Source of the DNA: Entrophospora sp. SA101
Taxonomy: Eukaryota; Glomeromycota; Glomeromycetes; Entrophosporales; Entrophosporaceae
NCBI GenBank assembly: GCA_958430865.1
Contig: CAUDNR010000001.1
Coordinates: 123,125 to 135,576 of the forward strand
DNA: 12,452 nucleotides
Direction: 5' to 3'
Position numbers and translations under genes: made by a program. Of the stretch, positions 7,461 through 12,452 are shown piece after piece (the first letter of the stretch is position 1; each line of letters starts with the position of its first letter). Below the pieces are notes generated by a model. It did not search any database and was not told the DNA's origin. It worked only from the letters and a program-made list of their open reading frames with translations.

Positions 7461-8285
7461 TTAAACCTTATTATATTTATAATGCGACATTATGTCTTCG
7501 ACAGGTCTCGATATAACACGACGAAAACCAATTACTACTATTACGAAACCTTTTAACTTATTAGGATCCGATTTGACTATCTGAATCCTTTCATCCAATA
7601 CTCCTTCAGCAGAGTAACCAACGACTTGTCCCTTTGCGATCGTATTCATGTACGATCCCACCTGTTTTACTCCATTATTTAATATTCCACGTATAGATGT
7701 CTGTTTCATCTTATTTGTTCCTCAGACCAATATACATATTTCCTTCCAAGTAAAGATTCTTCATCTTCTTTTTCTAGAATCTTATCTAATTTTTCTAATT
7801 CATTCGCATCAATTTTTTTCATCGAACTTCCCTTAATATCTCTCATCAAACCAGTTAATGAAATGTACTTTAATTCTAAACTAATATTATTACCCTCAGC
7901 TCCTCCCAGAACAAAAACATCAAGATAGCCAAAGTGACCTGATCCCTTTTGTTTTTTGCTATTCATTACCAAACAAAGTTCTGGAACATGGTATCTTGAT
8001 GGGAGAAGGATCTCGACAATTGCCTGGAGGACAGGCTCATTTGCCGAACGCAGGGACATTCGTGATCTTGTTATCAAGAAAGCCTTTACAATCTTTATAA
8101 AAGGAACGATATTACCCACGACAAGATTGTTATAGGCTAAAACAACAAGGAGGGCATCATCTGCAACCTGTGTGCACATCCAAATGTTTGATAAAGATAT
8201 TTTTGTATGTTAAAATAAAATAATAGAAAATATAATTACTCACCTCAGATTTCAATGAGATAGATGTAGAAGCCTCAATTATGTT
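7461..8285 (-). pseudogene. PD-(D/E)XK nuclease-like protein, split by a single frameshift
   Basis: The exon starting at 8167 reads VADDALLVVLAYNNLVVGNI, then SANEPVLQAI, YHVPELCLVM, GSGHFGYLDVFVLG and NISLELKYISL. Counting from that Val, Asp 83 and Glu 98-x-Lys 100 form the D...ExK nuclease signature. The frame ends at TGA 7706-7708. The next frame overlaps it (ATGA) and continues MKQTSIRGILNNGVKQVGSY, MNTIAKG, KSDPNKLKGFVIVVIGFRR to a stop at 7461, completing the usual C-terminus of this Rhizophagus family (PDDEXK_9/DUF1703-like, from memory). Upstream, a 76 nt intron (8243-8168, GTGAGT...CACAG) joins a 42 nt exon (8285-8244) reading IIEASTSISLKSE in frame. An exon further up (ending AAG|GTATGA at 8388) is possible. 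The ATG at 8179 lies inside the intron and is not the start. Catalytic residues are intact; the one-base shift could be a mutation or an assembly error. Confidence 0.72.
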
Positions 8286-8650
8286 CTGGCTTTTTGGTCA
8301 CAAAACATCTATATAATTGCAATGATTTTCAACTCTCAAGAAAAAATAATTCTCCATTCACATTATTAAATACCATATATTTCATACCTTTTCTGTTTTT
8401 TCTGTTGATTGGAAAAAATTTAATTTTGTTTGTTGCAAAGTAAAAAAAAAGAAAAAATTGTATTTTAACTAGAATGGCAAGTTGTTTAATAATCTCAAAA
8501 AACAATAATATTACTTACTTATTTAAATCTCCAATTCTTTTTGAAGGATTTATATTAAAAAAAAAAAAAAAAAACACGTAAATAAAATATTTATTTTATT
8601 ACAGCCTGGGATTGCAATGATCACAACCATCATCATTTTCTTTAATAATT

Positions 8651-8684
<34 letters not shown>

Positions 8685-8685
8685 T
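8286..8685. other. Spacer with possible upstream exon and homopolymers
   Basis: On the minus strand, 8440-8388 reads LQQTKLNFFQSTEKTEK and ends at AAG|GTATGA. A 102 nt intron could join it in phase 0 to the 42 nt exon at 8285, but the upstream boundary of that exon is unclear. The stretch also contains an A run at 8557-8574 and a TAA microsatellite at about 8656-8683. Confidence 0.3.
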
Positions 8686-8995
8686 TTACTCAACAATCTT
8701 GTGATGGTTTGTTTCATGTTTTCTTAGTTTGTTCCTTTTTGTGTCGTTTGGCCTTTGTAATAGTGAGGTACGTAAAATAAAGGAAAAGAAAGCAAGATGA
8801 ATGAAATTTGTTTAGAGTACAATTAAAAGAGGAAGGAGGGAGAAATGACAATTAAGATGTGTGTTTTGAATAATTTTAAGAAAAAAACTAGAGTTGCAGC
8901 GATTGCAACAACCACCATTTAATAAACACTTACCCTTTGGAATCGGCGAGCTTGATTCCTTTGCGTTTTCTTTTTTGTTTCTCAACTACTGACAT
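8686..8995 (-). CDS. Predicted 42-residue basic protein, two exons
   Basis: Exon 1 (8995-8934) starts at ATG and encodes MSVVEKQKRKRKGIKLADSK, ending GG|GTAAGT. A 181 nt intron ends at ACTATTACAAAG with a pyrimidine-rich tract before it. Exon 2 (8752-8686) continues in phase as PNDTKRNKLRKHETNHHK and IVE to TAA. The product is strongly Lys/Arg-rich with a KRKRK nuclear-localisation-like patch, so a nuclear or nucleolar role is possible. I do not recognise the family. The strong donor and phase match support it; the small size argues for caution. An alternative reading of exon 2 (AKRHKKEQTKKT) would need a different donor phase. Confidence 0.5.
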
Positions 8996-9200
8996 GGTTT
9001 TTTTTTTTAAAAAAAAGAAAAAGATTGTTATATATTTAGATCGACATACACAAGAAAAATTTTATTTACGCGCGTGTTGTTGTACAAAGATTGTTATTAT
9101 TGTTGACGCGATTGATTTTTTTTTTTATTTTTTTATTTTTTTGGAAAAACAATTTATCTATCTCTTACAAGACGAGAAAGCGTAAACATTGTTGCATAGT
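8996..9200. promoter_or_regulatory. Possible bidirectional promoter
   Basis: This spacer lies between the minus-strand ATG at 8995 and a plus-strand ATG at 9201. It contains a TATATATTTA word (9029-9038), long T runs near 9115-9142 and a small GC patch ACGCGCGTG (9068-9076) that stands out from the AT-rich background. No transcription start can be fixed from sequence. Confidence 0.3.
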
Positions 9201-9980
9201 ATGGCTTGCTTTAAAGAAGACAAGGTGTTGTTTATTGATGGTGAGAGGTACACTATTTTTTTTTAATCATTTAATTGTTTTATAAATATTGATATACATG
9301 TATTGATTCTTTACTTAATAAAATGTCTTGTTGAAATCAAAACATGGAGCAGATCTTGTCTGTCTCTTTGGGTATTTACGAGATTCTTGATGATAAACGA
9401 TTGGTATTGTTTTTGTTTTTTCATAATTAACATTAATAATATTAAATATATAATTACAAGAAAATGACAAGATGATACAACTGTTACAGAAGAAACAATT
9501 TAAATATGTTATGTTTGATTATTGGAAATTTACAGATGTCAAGGCATACATGCTACTTGAACACTATACAGTCATTCTCACACATTCCTTGTGTACACAA
9601 GGCTAATCTGACTTGTCCCCCCGATGATACAACAATGCAACAGAATTCCAGGGGGGGTAGCATTGCCCTGGAATTTATAAGAGCTTGCATCAATGTAAGG
9701 ACACTTTTCACTAATCTTCCCCTCATACTGTCTGACCAGAGAAGGCTGCTGACATGCTGGCCGAAAAGTTGACTGCAACGATCCTACCTCTAGGGTAAAG
9801 ATGACTGGCTCTGCAACCAAGAAATTGTGCAACCTGGGTCAAAGAGTTGTGATTTTAGGTGTACATCAACATCTAGACCATCGAAGCAATAAGAAATTTG
9901 CTGAAACTCATTTCAAGCCCGGGCAGGAATTTGTAATTCAGATTGGGATTGGGGACTCTGAAATTGCATTTGTGCTCTGA
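9201..9980 (+). other. Candidate multi-exon gene or its remnant, unrecognised
   Basis: Several plus-strand pieces look exonic. At 9201, MACFKEDKVLFIDGE is followed by donors GTGAGA and GTACAC. At 9352-9402, after GGAGCAG, comes ILSVSLGIYEILDDKRL before GTATTG. From 9536, after TTTACAG, one frame reads SRHTCYLNTIQSFSHIP and runs to AAT|GTAAGG near 9695, while another reads VKAYMLLEHYTVILTHS and soon stops. At 9753-9980 an open frame without stops includes MTGSATKKLCNLGQRVVIL, then KPGQEFVIQIGIG and a TGA. I could not find one set of splice sites that joins all of these cleanly, so the model is unproven. Base composition here is clearly less AT-rich than the flanks, which supports coding origin. 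Confidence 0.3.
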
Positions 9981-9985
9981 TGTTA

Positions 9986-10109
9986 AGAGGAAAGTTGTAA
10001 AATAAAATGGTTCAGATTTTTTTTTTGGTATGTTATAAATTAATCATTCCCAAATTTTCTGTTTCTTTAATTTTTATTTGATCAAACTGAATTTGTTTTT
10101 TAAATGGGG
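9986..10109. repeat. Direct repeat, copy 1 (~125 bp)
   Basis: The sequence from AGAGGAAAGTTGTAAAATAA to TTTAAATGGGG recurs, diverged by scattered substitutions and small indels, at 10242-10366. The offset is about 256 bases and the copies flank the tRNA-like sequence. The T run in this copy is longer (GATTTTTTTTTTGG against GATTTTGTTTGG). Confidence 0.9.
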
Positions 10110-10140
10110 ACCTTTTCCCATATAACCCACCCTAGATTGG

Positions 10141-10211
10141 AGGAGTGTAGCTCAATGAGAGCATGTATCTTGACAAGTATAAAGGTGGCAGTTTGACTCT
10201 GCCCACTCCTA
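10141..10211 (+). repeat. tRNA-like sequence, probable SINE head or tRNA pseudogene
   Basis: A cloverleaf can be drawn by hand. The acceptor stem AGGAGTG/CACTCCT is perfect, the D stem is GCTC/GAGC, and the T arm is GGCAG-TTTGACT-CTGCC. The B-box-like GTTTGACTC has one mismatch to GWTCRANNC. Faults are a 5-base D loop without GG, an anticodon stem TGTAT/GTATA that relies on G-U pairs with an 8-base loop, and no T-run terminator after it. The anticodon is therefore ambiguous (GAC or TGA). These faults and the flanking duplication fit a tRNA-derived retroposon better than a working tRNA gene. Confidence 0.6.
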
Positions 10212-10241
10212 TTGTGATAGTCACCATGATCATTGGCATCA

Positions 10242-10366
10242 AGGAGAAAGTTGTAAAATAAATGGTTCAGATTTTGTTTGGTATGTTATTTATAAATCAA
10301 TCATTTTCCCAAGTTCTCTATTTCTTTATTTTTATTTGACCAACTGAACTTGTTATTTAAATGGGG
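10242..10366. repeat. Direct repeat, copy 2
   Basis: Partner of 9986-10109, in the same orientation, from AAGGAGAAAGTTGTAAAATA to TTTAAATGGGG. Together with copy 1 and the tRNA-like sequence it makes a unit of roughly 256 bases that appears partly duplicated. Confidence 0.9.
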
Positions 10367-11133
10367 CAGGGTTGTTGGTGAAAAATCTAAAAAGCAACCC
10401 AGGTTGCAACTTCCTGAGTTGGAGAATTTCAAATAGTTTCCTTGTCTACTGCCCTAACCCACCAACTTTATTCTAGAGAGGGATATAACATAAAGTAATC
10501 ATCACACAAGTGCCAACTCTCATCAGCAATCAATGCTCATATGGAAATAGCCAGCCTGGTCTGAGAGGAAGATAAGGAAAGTTTTGTCCAAAGCCTTCCA
10601 ATGTATGGATGGCCTTCACTTGTGAGAAAAATTTCACAATTATGAGGGTGTGTGAAAGCACTAATTTGTATGTTTGTGATAGGAAATTTTAATTAAATCT
10701 GACACATGCAATCAACATCAGATTTATTATTCATGAGCAACCATAATTGATAATCAGGAAAAGTAGTTTATTTTGTGAACCCCAGAGATCTGGGTAGACA
10801 CGCATTGTTAAGAGTTTTGTTTATGCATGGCCTTGGTGTCATTACTACCTGGATGACACAATTGTTTGTTATGTCAATGATGATATCAAATGTATCACAT
10901 AATAATCATGACCACCATGAAGATTCGATGGATGGAGGCATTCACATACAAGGAAATGATTAAATAGCTAAGTCATGTTTATTTTGTTAAAAACATATGA
11001 TTAATTATACAATAAAAAAATTGCACGGAATCCAAGACTGCACCACTATGTCCATCAAGCTATCAAGCTGTTATGTTTGTGCATGATTTAAAATTCTTTT
11101 GTGGTCCCATCTTTCTTTGCTTATATATAATCT
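10367..11133. other. Spacer, no supported gene
   Basis: Somewhat less AT-rich up to about 10960. It contains the palindromes GCAACCCAGGTTGC (10394-10407) and CCCAGAGATCTGGG (10783-10796). A GTG-initiated frame at 10775-10963 gives a Met/His-rich product with no recognisable domain and no in-frame ATG near its start, so I do not call it a gene. Confidence 0.4.
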
Positions 11134-11197
11134 ATTGGTTCTCTTTTTACTAGTGACATCCACCATAAGGACATGTCAGTACAACGAGAGAACCAAT
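11134..11197. repeat. Long imperfect hairpin
   Basis: ATTGGTTCTCT (11134-11144) and AGAGAACCAAT (11187-11197) are perfect 11 bp arms. Inside them TACTAGTGACATCC and GGACATGTCAGTA pair imperfectly, so most of the 64 bases can fold back. It is likely a miniature inverted-repeat element or its remnant. Confidence 0.75.
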
Positions 11198-11720
11198 CAA
11201 ATCACTCAAATCACTATGACAAAATCAGATAGCTAATTATTTACGTTTTTATTACTAATACTAAACACATTAAACACAAATTACTTACATCAGATTTATT
11301 ATCATTAACACTAACAATAATCAATTCGCAAATTGTTTTGGTGGTGACAAAGTATCTATTATTTTCAAGAATGGGTTTGTGAATTGTAACAAAGTATCTT
11401 TACGTTTTTGATTGATCTCTTTTTATTGTTTTTTTTGATGATGATGAAATACTTACAGTGATGAAATATTTTACATTTTTGACAATAAAGAAATTTATTC
11501 ACAATTGTCTTTTTTTTGATAATGTTTTCAAACAAGACTATAAAAGAATTATGAATTATCCAATACTTAACTAAAAATTTTTGCAAATTTTTAAAACCAT
11601 TTTTTTCTAAACCTTTTAATCATTAATGATTATAATTATAAGCTTTTGCTAAATTGTTGATTTTAAAATAAGTTAATAATTTCTAAAAAAATTTTATAAT
11701 CATTTTTTAAGTCATGTGAT
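11198..11720. other. AT-rich spacer
   Basis: No gene, RNA or clear repeat was recognised. The 73-codon minus-strand frame at 11365-11586 is Lys/Ile/Asn/Phe-rich in the way random AT-rich DNA translates, and is left out. Confidence 0.4.
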
Positions 11721-11808
11721 TTCTTATGAACTCCTGTTATAAGAACATCTTGTTATATGGACATTTTTTTGCTTGTCCCATGAGTGTCCTTATAACGGGA
11801 GTGACCTG
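11721..11808. mobile_element. Possible terminus of a pogo/Tigger-like (Tc1/mariner) element
   Basis: Read on the minus strand from 11808, the sequence begins CAGGTCACTCCCGTTATAAG, then GACACTCATGGGACAAGC, then blocks such as ATGTCCATATAAC and GTTCTTATAACAGGAG. It abuts TA (11809-11810). Alternating TTATAA and GGACA blocks behind a CAG start are typical of pogo/Tigger termini as I know them, and TA is their target. The opposite end was not found with confidence, so this may be a solo end. Confidence 0.45.
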
Positions 11809-11810
11809 TA

Positions 11811-12452
11811 TATATAATGTCTATATAAACAAAAAATAACATTTTTATTTCTTATATTCCCATTTATTACCATTTCGTCTTCATTCTCATGCTCAGACTA
11901 TTGCTACTGCTTTTAAGCTATTGTTTCTATTTGAAAAAGTTAATTGGTGATCCACTTATGAAACAGTGAAATGATCGACATTTCTATAATAAACGGGGGA
12001 AATTATTATATAAATGATCAACATAAAAAATCCACAAGTATAGTTGGCTTGGTCTAAAGACCTCCTAAATTTTAGGCAAATTTTAAAAGTATAGAAGTCA
12101 CTTTCTGTCCTAACTTTTAAAAAAATAGCTCTATTATTCGATAGAATATGTCTTTAGTTTTAATGTAATAGAGAGATTTTCTCAAAAAAAATATTTGTTG
12201 TAGAGTTCTATTCTTTTTTAAAACATGTACTTTACTATGCTCACAAGGAATTTGCACACTATTAGTCGTGTGACATTTTCCTGAGGCTGCTTTTCTATGT
12301 GAAAATAAATTCGAAATTCGTGTCACATGAAGTTTTTTAAAATATCTTGTGATTTTTATAATAAACTCGAACTTTGTTGTTAGACTAAAATGAAAGTACT
12401 CCATTAAAGCTTTCTAATGAATACTCTTTCATATCAAAAGGTATCCTCTACA
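11811..12452. other. AT-rich right-hand end, no supported gene
   Basis: The 95-codon minus-strand frame at 12117-12404 has no recognisable domain and a composition expected of AT-rich DNA. The last bases read, on the minus strand, TGTAGAGGATACC. The TAGAG word could be another hAT-like end, but the window stops there. Confidence 0.35.

Noticed and set aside
7648..7836. 62-codon plus-strand frame
   Set aside because: It is antisense to the nuclease-like gene, whose motifs are clear on the minus strand.
8937..9285. Two overlapping Phe/Lys-rich plus-strand frames
   Set aside because: They arise from the homopolymer T and A runs in the spacer and have no protein-like motif.
9578..9832. 84-codon minus-strand frame
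   Set aside because: It has no recognisable domain, and the plus strand carries exon-like pieces with splice sites here, so it is more likely a shadow.
10141..10211. Functional tRNA gene
   Set aside because: It has a short D loop without GG, an 8-base anticodon loop and no T-run terminator, so a SINE head or tRNA pseudogene fits better.
10775..10963. Met/His-rich frame, and in another frame a YYLDDTIV that resembles a reverse-transcriptase YxDD box
   Set aside because: The frame starts at GTG rather than ATG. The YLDD reading is a few residues between stops with no other reverse-transcriptase motifs around it.
11365..11586. 73-codon minus-strand frame
   Set aside because: Its Lys/Ile/Asn/Phe-dominated composition is expected from random AT-rich DNA, and no motif is visible.
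12117..12404. 95-codon minus-strand frame starting at ATG
   Set aside because: No domain, signal peptide or repeat was seen, and the composition is close to random translation. It could be revisited with RNA data.

Overview
The window looks like nuclear DNA of a filamentous fungus, most likely an arbuscular mycorrhizal fungus of the Rhizophagus type. It is very AT-rich. Genes are split by short introns of roughly 58-180 bases with GTAAGT/GTAATT-like donors. The protein families resemble ones I recall as expanded in Rhizophagus: hAT/BED transposases, a Cys-rich family with a coiled coil, PD-(D/E)XK nuclease-like proteins and small secreted repeat proteins. No database search was possible, so the organism call is inference.

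Layout from left to right. Positions 1-513 (minus strand) hold the 5' part of a gene for a small secreted protein. A signal-peptide exon with a Lys-Arg cleavage site is followed by a tandem array of 15-18 base micro-exons, each in its own ~90 base exon-plus-intron unit, running off the left edge. Positions 941-1342 hold a truncated Cys-rich gene. Positions 1538-2701 hold a dead hAT/BED transposase gene. It is interrupted by a complete 642 bp non-autonomous hAT element with perfect 15 bp terminal inverted repeats and an 8 bp target duplication. A piece of a second hAT-like transposase follows on the minus strand (2727-2900). Positions 3185-4776 hold the 3' part of a Thr/Pro-rich, GPI-anchor-type surface protein gene with a 24 bp coding tandem repeat and at least two introns.

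Positions 4780-7440 are mostly AT-rich spacer with decayed coding fragments, hairpins and a 110 bp tandem dimer. Positions 7461-8285 (minus) hold a PD-(D/E)XK nuclease-like gene that keeps its D...ExK motif but is split by one frameshift. Positions 8686-8995 (minus) hold a predicted two-exon gene for a 42-residue basic protein. Across a ~200 base spacer from it, possible exons of an unrecognised plus-strand gene start at 9201. Positions 9986-10366 hold a tRNA-like, SINE-head-like sequence between two diverged copies of a ~125 bp sequence. The rest (10370-12452) is AT-rich, with a long hairpin and what looks like one terminus of a pogo/Tigger-like element.

The genes do not form a pathway. This is a transposon-rich accessory region in which one secreted-effector-like gene and one surface-protein gene are the most plausible host genes. 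The micro-exon array at the left edge is the most interesting object.
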